From positions 248,001-312,000 of the forward strand of contig NZ_PJCF01000006.1 in the NCBI RefSeq assembly GCF_002835935.1: a stretch of 64,000 nucleotides of DNA, in the 5' to 3' direction. Shown here one piece after another: positions 38,272-47,276 of this stretch (position 1 is its first letter; the number at the start of each line of letters is the position of its first letter). This stretch comes from Paraglaciecola sp. MB-3u-78 (lineage in GTDB: Bacteria; Pseudomonadota; Gammaproteobacteria; Enterobacterales; Alteromonadaceae). The position numbers were made by a program, and so were the translations under genes. The notes under the pieces are model-generated. The model ran no database searches. It saw only the letters and a program-made list of their open reading frames with translations, and had not been told where the DNA came from.

Positions 38272-39852
38272 TTATCTTGAGTAAATCCTTTTGATGGAAA
38301 GTATATTTTTTTTGAGCGTATCAATTGATAGCGCTTTTGGTTGAATAGATAGGGCCATCAATTTATTTTCAGCGAACAAGGGCCAAGACGGTAAATTTTT
38401 GCTGTTAGGATCGCCAAACTTAATAAAATTGGCAAAATACTGCTGCATTATCTTTGATACTTTGTAGTCTTCTTCTTGCCACCTATATAGCTTATTCACA
38501 TCCAAGTTACCCAGAACATATTCAATTTCTGCAGAATGAGTGGCACCTCTAGGGGGACTTTTAGGCGTTTCCTTTTCTACGTTCACTGGGCGTATATGCT
38601 GATAGCTATAATAAAAACTGGGTTGGCTGCTAGATTGGGTAACAGTGTCCATCCAATGGTAAGTGCCATAACTGATAAACCTATCAGAGGCTAAATCCTG
38701 TGCAGCATCCATCACTTGTTTAGGGCTTTTTGCTGAATATAAGCTGAAAACTTCTTCAAAAGCATGGGGATACAGGCGTTGAAGTGCTTCCTTGTAATTC
38801 GCAACTGTTGGTTCATTTTGCTTTAAAATGTTTTGATAACTCCCTTCCTGAGAATTGACCCCAGCCAATAGAGGCACCTGGGAAAACTGTTTATTGGCAT
38901 ATAGCTCTTGGGGAGATAAAGGTAAAAAATACCCGTCGATAGTTGGACTAAACCAAGTGAAATCAGCGTTATTCGCCAAGTTCAAGAGTTGTGTTGCGGG
39001 TATCTTCCGCAAGTCGCTTAAATTAGCCGTGTCACCTGCTATCGCACTGACCAATGCTTGCCCCTTCTTCTCAGCATCAGTTAAAGGTATGGCCATAAGT
39101 GGTGGGCCAAGAATAGAGCCGCTTTCACCTATAACACCAGCGACAAGATCCCTTGATAAAGGAGAGGCCATGAGGGCACTGACAGAAACCGAACCTGCCG
39201 ACTCCCCTGCAATAGTTATACGTGAAGGATCACCACCAAAAGCCGCAATATTTTCAACCACCCATTGTAGCGCGGCTGCTTGATCTAAGAAGGTATAATT
39301 GCCACTGCCTCGATACGAGGTTTCAGCAGATAATAACGGGTGAGCCATCAATCCAAATAACCCTAAGCGATAGTTTGCGGTTATCACTACAATATCTTTG
39401 CGCGCCATACTGGCGCCATCGTAGCGTCGCTCAGAACCATCCCCAGCAACAAACCCCCAACCATAAAAATACAGTAGAACAGGGCGTTTTTTTGCTTTTA
39501 TGTTATTCGGTGTCCAAACGTTCAAATACAAACAATCCTCACTCATACCCGAAGAGCGAAATTTCATATCATCATAGATAAGGTTTTGCATACACTGCGG
39601 TCCAAACTCAGTCGCCTGCTTTGTTCCTTGCCAAGGCGAAACAGGCTGCGGTGCTTTCCAGCGCAAGGTATCCACTGGAGGCGCGGCAAAAGAGATACCT
39701 TTAAATGCGACAATGTTGTTTGAGTCGGCGTTTGTGCCAACTAATGATCCCGACGAGAGGTTCACCTGTGTATCTGCCAATAATTGACCATGTGCCATCA
39801 CACAAAAACACATCATGATTAAACGTCGTTTTTTACTGGCCATTTTGGGCAA
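38272..39852 (-). CDS. Type-B carboxylesterase, secreted
   Basis: 526 residues, signal peptide about residues 1-27 (ending GQLLA). Alpha/beta-hydrolase of the carboxylesterase/lipase family. The nucleophile elbow GESAGSVS is near residue 215; the acidic residue in NSQEGSYQ near 330; the His in ATHSAEIEYVLGN near 440. CLYLNVWTP and QAAALQWVVENIAAFGGDP are family signatures. Likely hydrolyses esters outside the cytoplasm; substrate unknown. Confidence 0.9.
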   Translation of the reverse strand: MPKMASKKRRLIMMCFCVMAHGQLLADTQVNLSSGSLVGTNADSNNIVAFKGISFAAPPVDTLRWKAPQPVSPWQGTKQATEFGPQCMQNLIYDDMKFRSSGMSEDCLYLNVWTPNNIKAKKRPVLLYFYGWGFVAGDGSERRYDGASMARKDIVVITANYRLGLFGLMAHPLLSAETSYRGSGNYTFLDQAAALQWVVENIAAFGGDPSRITIAGESAGSVSVSALMASPLSRDLVAGVIGESGSILGPPLMAIPLTDAEKKGQALVSAIAGDTANLSDLRKIPATQLLNLANNADFTWFSPTIDGYFLPLSPQELYANKQFSQVPLLAGVNSQEGSYQNILKQNEPTVANYKEALQRLYPHAFEEVFSLYSAKSPKQVMDAAQDLASDRFISYGTYHWMDTVTQSSSQPSFYYSYQHIRPVNVEKETPKSPPRGATHSAEIEYVLGNLDVNKLYRWQEEDYKVSKIMQQYFANFIKFGDPNSKNLPSWPLFAENKLMALSIQPKALSIDTLKKNILSIKRIYSR

Positions 39853-40134
39853 CCTCTAAATAGTACTAAGTAATGTTGTTCGCCTTAGATTAAGCTGGCG
39901 GGTATTCACAATAAATCTAATATCGTTAAATCTAGATCAAATGTACATTCATTTGTCACAAGGTTAGTATGAATCTGGCCTTCATCTATAGGCATTTATA
40001 TAGATATTAAGGTGAATATAGAGAATTTTCATTATGTTGTAGAGCTTAGTCTGGCAAGCAAAATTGTGCCCAGGCTGTGATGCTTGTCAACAGCCTGACA
40101 CACACATAACGTCTTTACTGCTTGCATCTGTCAT

Positions 40135-40548
40135 CTAATCTTCAATTCCATGTTGAACAAGATCATTTAATTCAGCTAGTGCTTTCTCAGCATCTTTAGA
40201 CGCAATAAACACATGGTCATGGTAGTACGCAGCAACAACATTTGCGCTAATATTTGATTGAGTTAGCTTGTTGGATACTGCGGCGGTTAAACCGACAGCA
40301 TCGAGGCTTGAATGTACATTTAAGGTGATACATTTGAACACGCCAGAGTACGCAATGTTAAATTCATCCGCTTTGTGTTTTGCTACAATAATAGTTAATC
40401 CCTCTTTTTCTTGAAAAGTACCTATAGGGTTTAACAGCGCTAGCTGGGTGTAATCTATGTTATCGAGAATTCCAAATACATACTCATTTTCGGTTAAAGT
40501 AGGTGCCATTGAAGCGATTAGTTTTGTTAAATTGGTTTCACCAGACAT
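40135..40548 (-). CDS. ACT domain protein
   Basis: 137 residues. N-terminal half (1-60) and C-terminal half (65-130) form two small alpha/beta modules of ACT type, as in the stand-alone ACT_7-like proteins: GLTIIVAKHKADE and CITLNVHSSLDAVGLTAAVSNKL, ANVVAAYYHDHVFI. Such proteins bind amino acids and act as sensors, although no partner enzyme is present. Lies 27 nt downstream of the SMR transporter gene, so the two are probably cotranscribed. Confidence 0.75.
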   Translation of the reverse strand: MSGETNLTKLIASMAPTLTENEYVFGILDNIDYTQLALLNPIGTFQEKEGLTIIVAKHKADEFNIAYSGVFKCITLNVHSSLDAVGLTAAVSNKLTQSNISANVVAAYYHDHVFIASKDAEKALAELNDLVQHGIED

Positions 40549-40575
40549 TTTTTGTTCCTCAGTTTATTGGTTGAA

Positions 40576-40896
40576 TTAAGTTGATATTTTAAGTCCAACC
40601 ACACCTATAAATATCAAGCAAAAGCAAAGCAATTGGTAACTTGTAAGGGGCTGGTTAAAAAAATAGTGGTTGATTGTTGAGATTGATAATGCGCCTACCG
40701 CTAGCCAGACAAGATATGCATGACCAATAGGTATCTCTTTTAATGCTATTGAAAATAAGATTAAGCTAAGTGCCATAGAGGCAACGGCAAATATTACGTA
40801 AGGAATGTTTGTAAACGAATTAGATTTTTGAATTCCAACTAACCAGCCAGCTTCAAAAAGTCCTGCAACAACTAAGATGAACCAATACATATACAC
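40576..40896 (-). CDS. SMR family transporter (SugE/Gdx-like)
   Basis: 106 residues, four transmembrane helices, the standard size. The membrane-embedded Glu14 is conserved in AGLFEAGWLVG, and the GHAYLVWLAVGAL block near residue 58 matches the SMR signature. The family exports quaternary ammonium or guanidinium with proton exchange; the W-x-V-G form is closer to SugE/Gdx, but substrate assignment is uncertain. Next to the ACT-domain gene. Confidence 0.82.
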   Translation of the reverse strand: MYMYWFILVVAGLFEAGWLVGIQKSNSFTNIPYVIFAVASMALSLILFSIALKEIPIGHAYLVWLAVGALSISTINHYFFNQPLTSYQLLCFCLIFIGVVGLKIST

Positions 40897-41149
40897 ACTC
40901 TGTCAAATATAGGGGTCGTCCCCTGATAAAAAAAGAGTGGTGAGGCCGTCCTCACATCTAAACTGGTTTAATTTACTAAGCTAACAAATAACCATATAAA
41001 ACGAAATGAAAAATGAAAAATTTACTCAATACTTTGAATAATCATGTGCAATTTAATGTGGACGGTGTCTTTAAGCGAAAAGCAGAAGTAGGATGGTCAA
41101 AATAGGCCTATGGCTGCTTTCGATGGAAGCACAATCAATCGATGTAACC

Positions 41150-42902
41150 CTAGGTTGGCCGGTACTCCGCCAGTATTGATTTCAATACATCGGTGTTTAT
41201 TGGCTTGGTGAGATATTCGTTCATGCCTGCGTCAAGACACTTTTCGCGCTCACTATTCATGGTGTTTGCAGTAAGGGCTATTATGGGAATTTTACTATAC
41301 AGTTCGCCAGCATCGCCTGCTCGTATGCGTCGTGTCGCTTCGTAGCCATCTAGATTAGGCATCTGACAATCCATAAGTATCAGGTCATATGTTGGCAACT
41401 GGGAATGAGTGAGCATAGTAAGCGCGACAATCCCATCGTCGGCAACATCTACCTTAATTTCTAAGCCTTTCAATATGGCAATCATCACCTCTTGATTGAT
41501 AAAATTATCTTCAACTAGAAGAACGCGTAAGTTAGAAAAATTTATTGAAGACGTGCTAGCGCGTGGCTTTTCTTGTTGGGTTATCGCAGGATCAGGAATA
41601 GCAAGCAGCACTGAAAATTGGAACACTGATCCCTCTCCTGACTTACTTTGCACCGTTATAACACCACCCATCAATTCACAGAGCTGCTTGGTTATCGCCA
41701 GACCTAGACCTGTACCGCCAAAATTCCTTGTTGTTGACATATCTGCTTGCGAGAACGAATCAAAAAGGTAGGGTAGTGAGGCATCGCTAACACCAATGCC
41801 AGTATCGGTCACCACCACACTAAGGCAGAGATGATCATCGTGCGTATTCAAATTATATTGAACTAAGATGCTGCCCGATTCCGTAAACTTGATAGCATTA
41901 GATAGGAGATTGTTCATAACTTGGATGATTCGGTGTGGGTCGCCCACAACTTTTGCTTGCTTAACGTATTGCTTTTCTAACTTGAGCTTCAATCCTTTTT
42001 TGTTAGCTAGAAATTGTTGATCATGAATAAACTCCGAAAAAACCTGCACTACATCAAATTCCACCCGTTCGAGAGTCAGTTCACCAGCCTCTATCTTTGA
42101 GAAATCTAGGATGTCGTTGATGATAATCATGAGTGACTCGGCACTTCGCTTTGCTGTTGCAACAAAATCTTGCTGTTGCAACAAAATCTTGCTGTTCTTC
42201 ATCCAACGTTGAATTTGACACAAGTTCAATCATTCCAATGACGCCATTCATTGGGGTGCGAATTTCGTGACTCATGTTAGCTAAAAATGCGCTTTTTGCC
42301 TCGGTTGTGGCCTTCGCCTCCTGCTCATGTTGTATTGCAATGTCTCTCTCCTGCTCGAGTTCCAGTTGTTTTTCAACCAATTTTTTTCGCGCCAGATGGG
42401 CAAACCAGCTAAGTAGAGTGCTCATGGCCATAGCGAAGAAAAAATGTTGGGTTAACGCCATTTCAAGTGTCATGGTAATGGTGATCCATCCTATCCAGTT
42501 GAACAGAACTGAAGCTGCCCAGTGGTTACGATTTGATAACACAATTCCTGTCGCGATAATCGTAACGAATATGTTAGTCGTTTGTTCTGGTGCTTCAGAA
42601 AACCATAAATGTAGCAAACTGTTTGAACTAGCCATGAGCATCAGTAAAAGGATAATCAGGCTGTGTCGGGGCGAAGGAATATTGGATGCCTTAAGTCCGA
42701 TGAAAAGACTTATGGTTGCCGTCAATAGAGCTGAAGTAAACAGAATCCACTTAAATGTTTCTTGCAGAAGAAAAAAATGTGTCAGCGTCAGAAAAAAATA
42801 GAGAAACGCAAAAAAGTAAGCTACGGGCCTAAGTAGGTCCAGCTTTTCATTATCGTTTTGTTTTTTCAGACCATGTCGATTCAAAAGGAACAACCACCTC
42901 AA
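41150..42902 (-). pseudogene. Hybrid sensor histidine kinase, split by a 19-bp duplication
   Basis: Two readings make one protein of about 580 residues. The first (42902 to about 42188) has six hydrophobic helices (residues 25-170), a coiled coil and the phosphoacceptor block [15 protein letters not shown]. The second (about 42169 to 41150) continues with [23 protein letters not shown], the ATPase boxes NNLLSNAIKFT and GTGLGLAITKQL, and a C-terminal receiver with DLILMDCQMPNLDG. The frame breaks at a 19-bp tandem repeat (42151-42188): removal of one copy restores [17 protein letters not shown]. The kinase is therefore off in this sequence and could revert by repeat loss. Confidence 0.9.
42151..42188. 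repeat. 19-bp tandem duplication that breaks the histidine kinase
   Basis: TTGCTGTTGCAACAAAATC occurs twice in a row (42151-42169 and 42170-42188) and is followed by a partial third copy, TTGCTGTT. Nineteen is not a multiple of three, hence the frameshift. One copy gives the intact family sequence. Confidence 0.93.
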
Positions 42903-43123
42903 ACTATCTATTCGGATTAATTCTAGAAGAATGCCCGATAATGTTAGCCTATAGATAGCTAGAATACTTAGCTTGATTAAATTAACAAGCCAGTCATTGT
43001 AAATACTATTAAATGACTCTAAATATTTGATTGAATAATAATGGGTGTCGCAGTAATTATTCTTGCATTACAGGGGGAGTTTAAGTGATTTCAGTTAACG
43101 TAAGTGGTTGAGGTTTAAAAACT

Positions 43124-43154
43124 AAAAAGCCCCGAACATTGCTGTTCAGGGCTT
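43124..43154 (-). terminator. Terminator beside attL, probably the original tRNA-Phe terminator
   Basis: On the minus strand AAGCCCTGAAC pairs with GTTCGGGGCTT (one mismatch) and is followed by TTTAGTTTTT. There is no gene upstream of it on that strand except the tRNA fragment at 43164-43182, seven to ten nt away. This is the arrangement of a tRNA gene and its terminator before the island inserted. Confidence 0.8.
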
Positions 43155-43160
43155 CTAGAA

Positions 43161-43182
43161 TAATGGTGCCAGACTCGGAATC
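43161..43182 (-). other. Left attachment site (attL), degenerate copy of the tRNA-Phe 3' end
   Basis: TAATGGTGCC followed by AGACTCGGAATC matches the tRNA-Phe 3' end region at 51729-51751 except for one missing C. Beyond base 43182 the match to the tRNA stops. It marks the far end of the integrated element. Confidence 0.8.
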
Positions 43183-43380
43183 TTGAATTGGCATCAATTC
43201 ATTGATTTTATTAAGTAATGCTATTTAATTGGTGCTCGCGTGTTACCAAGTATGTTACTAAAATATAAATTGATACTTTAAATATTACATCGCTCATCTG
43301 ACCAGTAAAATAATTTCAAAGTTATAAGAATGTAAGGAAAGTTTAGGGTTATTAAGATTCAATACCCTTAAAAATGACAA

Positions 43381-43399
43381 AGGCTCCATAAAGGAGCCT
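43381..43399 (-). terminator. Hairpin downstream of the toxin gene
   Basis: AGGCTCC and GGAGCCT pair around a short A-rich loop. On the minus strand it is followed by TTTGTCATTTTT, a moderate T-tract. It lies about 180 nt beyond the PemK-like gene and may end that transcript. Confidence 0.6.
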
Positions 43400-43578
43400 A
43401 AAACACAGCGTCAGATAGCTTGTCATCGCATGTTCTGGGCTGGCTGTACAGGACAGACCTGTGTACAGTCTCAAAAGCCTGATGCATTGCAGAGCAGGAA
43501 CACATTAATTATATATCACGTTATGTGGTATTTCAAGGAGGGTGGCTATATTTTAAATACGTCTATGTGCGTCTATGG

Positions 43579-44064
43579 TTATAAATGTTTACTTAAGCCT
43601 CCTAAATTTAAACCACATAATAAGCAATTATAAATCCCCTTCATATTTTCACGCCCTAGCCTATCCGTGAAATAAACCCGCTTATTAGTATTAGGATCTC
43701 GCTTACCTAATCTTATTGCTTCTAACCGATTAAAGCCTACGGTATAAATCATGTCCGCCTTTACCCAAGTATCTTTTGACTGGAAATTACCCAGTTGTGG
43801 TAATGACGATTTTGGCAGCACATAATGATAATTCTGCTTTGGGTTAGGTTCAGTTGTGCTTAAACATATTATTGTAACAAGCTTCCCTCTACCCACGATT
43901 GATGGTGCTACAACTAAGACGGGGCGCTTTTTAACCATTTCTGGTTCTTCAAATCCTTTGCTGAAGTCACACATCAAGATTTGCCCTACTTTAGGATGAA
44001 AAATTATTGCCACTCGTAATATCCCTTTTTTACTTGCTTGGTCTAAGTGATTCATCTTAAACAT
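43579..44064 (-). CDS. PemK/MazF-family toxin-like protein, solitary
   Basis: 161 residues. The core matches the PemK/MazF fold: HPKVGQILMCDFSKGF then KKRPVLVVAPSIVGRGKLVTIICLSTTEP and DTWVKADMIYTVGFNRLEAIRLGKRD. The family cleaves RNA, usually under control of a cotranscribed antitoxin. No antitoxin gene is visible on either side: about 640 nt of gene-free DNA lies upstream. This long PemK form with an extended C-terminus occurs without antitoxins in mobile elements. The first 15 residues may not be translated; MNHLDQ is an alternative start. Cargo of the island. Confidence 0.8.
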   Translation of the reverse strand: MFKMNHLDQASKKGILRVAIIFHPKVGQILMCDFSKGFEEPEMVKKRPVLVVAPSIVGRGKLVTIICLSTTEPNPKQNYHYVLPKSSLPQLGNFQSKDTWVKADMIYTVGFNRLEAIRLGKRDPNTNKRVYFTDRLGRENMKGIYNCLLCGLNLGGLSKHL

Positions 44065-44699
44065 ATATTTGGGTTTGAACAGTTCAAAAATGACCCATTT
44101 GTAAAACCATTGCTAATCTTTGATGTAAAAGTTATAAAACGCACTTATTGATTCGTATTGGAATTTAACTAATGCTGGAGCCATACAAGGAAAATAGTTT
44201 AAATAGTCTAGGCAATGAGATTATAAAAGTTTTTAATTTCGCGGGTGTATAAAAAGTTTTGAAAGTTGCGGGTGTGTAAGAAAAGCTGTGTCGTCGGTAC
44301 TGGTTTATACGACTGTAGACTTTTGACCCGCCCCTACCCATGCGACCACTTTACATTTGAAAGCAGACCAAAGCACTGAGACTAGATCAATCAACCAATT
44401 ATAATGTCTAACCAGTGAAGTATTTGCCTCCATAATGGACTGTTGAATCATGAGCTAACTTTCGTTAATCGTATTAGTAAGGCTTAAATCGATGGGTCGC
44501 TATAAGTGATAATAAAAAATTTAGGTGACGCGCCTAGGACTCCCTTTTTGTTTACTTAGCTGATATTCATCAAATTAGAAATGGTAAATTATCTGGGGTG
44601 GTGGAATTAGATTGCCCACCCAAGTATTTAGTTTTAGTTAGTGGTAGAGTTTATTTCTAGAGATGACAGTCAGTAACATTAAGTATAAAAGGAGTTATT
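44065..44699. other. Gene-free island DNA with a 20-nt direct repeat
   Basis: 635 nt without a supportable gene. At 44239-44284 two imperfect copies of TTGCGGGTGTGTAAGAAAAG occur in tandem, the first reading TTCGCGGGTGTATAAAAAG. The rest is AT-rich. Confidence 0.55.
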
Positions 44700-45461
44700 A
44701 TGCGCAAACTAATCTTATTTTTTCTAATACTCGCATTTAATATCAATGCAAGTGCAAGTGAAGTCCATGAAGCCATAATTAAAGAATTACATATACGTAC
44801 AGAAAAAGGACAGAATGAACTGATGGCAGATTTGGTAGAGTATATTCTAGCGAATCCATCGACTAATTCAGCAAGTTTCGATCCAAAAATTTCACTTTTC
44901 ACATCAATACCGTCACTGTCAGAGTCAATATTAGAAACTTATGACACTAAAATACTTCTAAAGAAAATGCTGACTGATTCGGGTTTTGTTTGTAATGCCC
45001 CGTTTGTTAAGGCTCTACGAGTGAGCGGCATTACTTATCATTTTTTACTTCCAGTGCGTTCAACAAATGATAAGGAATCAATAAATGGGATAAGATTTTT
45101 GCCCCATACGAAATCAGCTATCCTCGAATACGGTGGTACGGATTATAATTCCATCTATAGCAAACCTATTTATGAAAAGTTTTGGTGCACACAGTTCACA
45201 TACATTGATAACCAAACCGGAAAAACTAGGTATGAAGAACGGCCAATCGTTCATGCGTTTGAAGGAAGCATTTACCATTACGATGATTGGTTTTCTAAAG
45301 ACTGCATTCGAGACATTGGGTTTTCCCTTTATAAAGAAACTGGAGTGATGTATGGAATGAGACAAACGCAATTTGTTGAGAATCAGCTCGTTCAGTCAAG
45401 AGGGGTTATCTACAGATTATGTGAGAAGAATTTTATTCAGTATCTTTATGACAAGCTTTAA
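44700..45461 (+). CDS. Secreted orphan protein in the island
   Basis: 253 residues, the only plus-strand gene of the island. It has a signal peptide (MRKLILFFLILAFNINASA, cleavage after residue 19) and a strong Shine-Dalgarno (AAAAGGAG) six nt before the ATG. The mature protein is of mixed alpha/beta type with several Cys (near residues 100, 163, 200 and 242), which may form disulfides. I recognise no family. Its opposite orientation and position at the far end from the integrase mark it as cargo. Confidence 0.7.
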   Translation: MRKLILFFLILAFNINASASEVHEAIIKELHIRTEKGQNELMADLVEYILANPSTNSASFDPKISLFTSIPSLSESILETYDTKILLKKMLTDSGFVCNAPFVKALRVSGITYHFLLPVRSTNDKESINGIRFLPHTKSAILEYGGTDYNSIYSKPIYEKFWCTQFTYIDNQTGKTRYEERPIVHAFEGSIYHYDDWFSKDCIRDIGFSLYKETGVMYGMRQTQFVENQLVQSRGVIYRLCEKNFIQYLYDKL

Positions 45462-45854
45462 AAATGGTAACAATGGAAGCTTAACTACCTAGCCATGTTA
45501 TTGAAATGGATTTGGCAAGTCACGTACAAATTGGAATTTGCTTGGCGGCGAACCCATATGGTGAAACCTTATAGAGTAACTTGAGTGTTCAGATAAGCAT
45601 TGTAAAGGGGTAGCCTAAATGGAGTTCGTTTGGCATTTAATATTGTCAACCCTTGCCGTGATCTTGCCGTTGCTGTGTCATCCCAAAACTAGACTGTGTA
45701 CTTTTAGACGCGTTTAACATAAGAGGTTTTAAGAGGTTTACATTTAGTTGTGAACGTTATCCTTATGTTATCCCTTTTTTTCCTTTTGTATGCCTTCTGA
45801 CTCAGCCTCTTTTTAGGCTTTTCGTCCGTTTTATTTTCCATTGTGATGTGCTCG
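45462..45854. other. Gene-free stretch with first repeat-field copies
   Basis: About 390 nt without a convincing gene. It contains AACCCTTGCCGTGATCTTGCC (near 45648) and a TTTTAAGAGGTTTACAT segment near 45730, which are outlying, degenerate versions of the repeats concentrated at 46200-46904. Confidence 0.5.
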
Positions 45855-46187
45855 CTATTTTGAAATAAAAAGTTTATTCAAGTACGCCCAAACCCTTTTA
45901 TACCATGGATTATTTACGCAAAGTTCGTCAAATGACCTTGATTCTCGAGTGATTCTGAGAGAGGGTGATAAAGGAATAGGTAATTCTAGTTCTTGCCCAT
46001 TTGATGACGTAATTGTCTTTGGAACTTTCCTGCCAATAACAGTAACTACACCACTACTAGCAATCGTAGAACCATCAGTAAGCATGAGACACATGAAGTC
46101 ATCATAGGGTTCATCAGGTGTGCTTAAAGGTTTACCGTCAACGGTGTAAACAATGTCATTATCAGACTGTTTTTTGTCTTCGCTCAT
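45855..46187 (-). CDS. Small island protein of unknown function
   Basis: 110 residues, no signal peptide. A hydrophilic N-terminus (MSEDKKQSDNDIVYTVDGKPL) is followed by a probable small beta domain (residues 28-80, FMCLMLTDGSTIASSGVVTV) and a C-terminal aromatic helix (PWYKRVWAYLNKLFISK). A Shine-Dalgarno AAAGGGA supports the start. Family not recognised. Same strand as the regulatory block but separated from it by the repeat field. Confidence 0.55.
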   Translation of the reverse strand: MSEDKKQSDNDIVYTVDGKPLSTPDEPYDDFMCLMLTDGSTIASSGVVTVIGRKVPKTITSSNGQELELPIPLSPSLRITRESRSFDELCVNNPWYKRVWAYLNKLFISK

Positions 46188-46197
46188 ATCTATTTCC

Positions 46198-46904
46198 CTT
46201 TGAGTAACCCTTGCCCTAATCTTGCCCCTTACATGGGGTTTGATTTAATCCTAAGCCCTTTAAGGGGCTTTGTTCAACCATAACATTTATCAACATCACA
46301 TGGACTTTGTATGTAACCCTAATGTCATCCCTCTCATGGGGTTTGCTTAACTCAACATTACATGGGCTTTGAACCCTTGACCTAATCTTAACTCTTGTGG
46401 TGATCTTGTGGTGTATAATTGATTTAGCCTTGTTGTGATCTTGTTGCTCTTCAAGGAACGATTTAGCGAGTTTCAATGTCAACTTTTGTCAACGTCAAAT
46501 GGGCTTCTTATCTTAACGTAGAGTTACCTTTTTACGTGATTGCATTGACATCCAATCTCGCTGTCACATCGCTGTCTAAGTCTGTCTAGACCTCGCCCTA
46601 ATCTCACCCCTTGCATGAGGTTTGTATGGTTAGTGTAATGTTAGTGTTCACATGGGGTTTGATTTTTAGATGATGCCTTTACCTGACTCCTTATCCTAAT
46701 CTTATCCTTGAGGGTGGTACTACAATTAGTCTTTCAACTACAGGTTTTAACAGGTTCACATGGAGTTTGATGCAAATTACTAATTCTATTTAACAAGAAC
46801 TTACTATCGCTTACCAAGCATGGTTCTTGCTCCAATCTTAAGAAAGGCTTCAATATTATTTGCTAATTCAATGTCAGGTTTTGTGAGGTTCACATGGGGT
46901 TTGT
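46198..46904. repeat. Mosaic direct repeats around the core ACATGGGGTTTG
   Basis: At least eight copies of a 12-bp core in one orientation begin at 46231, 46298, 46334, 46360, 46613, 46650, 46758 and 46892, with a weaker one near 46496. Two kinds of left flank recur: type A, CCTAATCTTGCCCCTT and variants (46215, 46381, 46598, 46694), and type B, a TTCAATGTCAGGTTTT-like stretch (near 46473, 46733, 46866). The core often forms CCCC-N6-GGGG with its flank. Spacing is irregular (26-134 bp or more). The last copy forms the 3' end of the HGGAS-protein gene. The roughly 690 nt from 46188 to 46873 hold no convincing gene. Confidence 0.8.
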
Positions 46905-47203
46905 CGTCTTGAGTTCATCGATACTCGCTTTTTACCCTCAGGAGTAACAGGCCCAGTGCTAGCGCCACCGTGATACTTACAGCGACCATTTGCCCAACTT
47001 GTGCCGTCATTCTTGCAGGGATGGCCTGAGCGCGTTTTAGCTTCGCATTTCATGTCACGACAAAACTCAGGGTAGGGTAAACACTCTCTTGGTTGGCCTC
47101 TATATCCGCCGGCCACCCATTCCTGAAAACGTTCAGTAGAATCTTTGTAATAAGCCTTTAGTGCTTTTACCTGTTTAGCTCTTAATATTGGGTCTGTAAT
47201 CAT
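46874..47203 (-). CDS. HGGAS-motif small protein, phage/island type
   Basis: 109 residues. Two Cys-rich stretches, CRDMKCEAKTRSGHPCKN then GRCKYHGGASTGPVTPEGKKR, make a likely small zinc-binding or treble-clef-like fold. The HGG-x-S-x-G-P-x-T-x-EGK signature is widespread in phages and integrative elements, of unknown function. The C-terminal RRQTPCEPHKT is encoded by a copy of the element's repeat, so the gene end may have been altered by repeat insertion. TAAGG precedes the ATG. Confidence 0.7.
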   Translation of the reverse strand: MITDPILRAKQVKALKAYYKDSTERFQEWVAGGYRGQPRECLPYPEFCRDMKCEAKTRSGHPCKNDGTSWANGRCKYHGGASTGPVTPEGKKRVSMNSRRQTPCEPHKT

Positions 47204-47276
47204 GGTGTTTGCCTTAATTTATGTTTAGGCCATTTTTTAAAATCATTCATAGTCGATTTTAATTATTCAATATTTG

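Larger units (their letters stand above)
42903..43578. other. Intergenic region holding the left element boundary
   Basis: No convincing gene. It contains the ancestral tRNA terminator (43124-43154), the degenerate left attachment site (43161-43182) and a hairpin at 43381-43399. The short plus-strand reading at 43430-43633 has no family likeness and no good start signal. Confidence 0.6.

Noticed and set aside
43430-43633. 67-residue plus-strand reading near attL
   Set aside because: No ribosome binding site and no family likeness; it also runs into the 3' end of the PemK-like gene on the other strand.
46216-46482. 88-residue minus-strand reading in the repeat field
   Set aside because: Its sequence is mostly the translated repeat modules, with no convincing start signal and no family likeness.
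46198-46904. Possible CRISPR array
   Set aside because: The repeated units are short and imperfect, spacing ranges from 26 to well over 100 bp, and there are no cas genes nearby.
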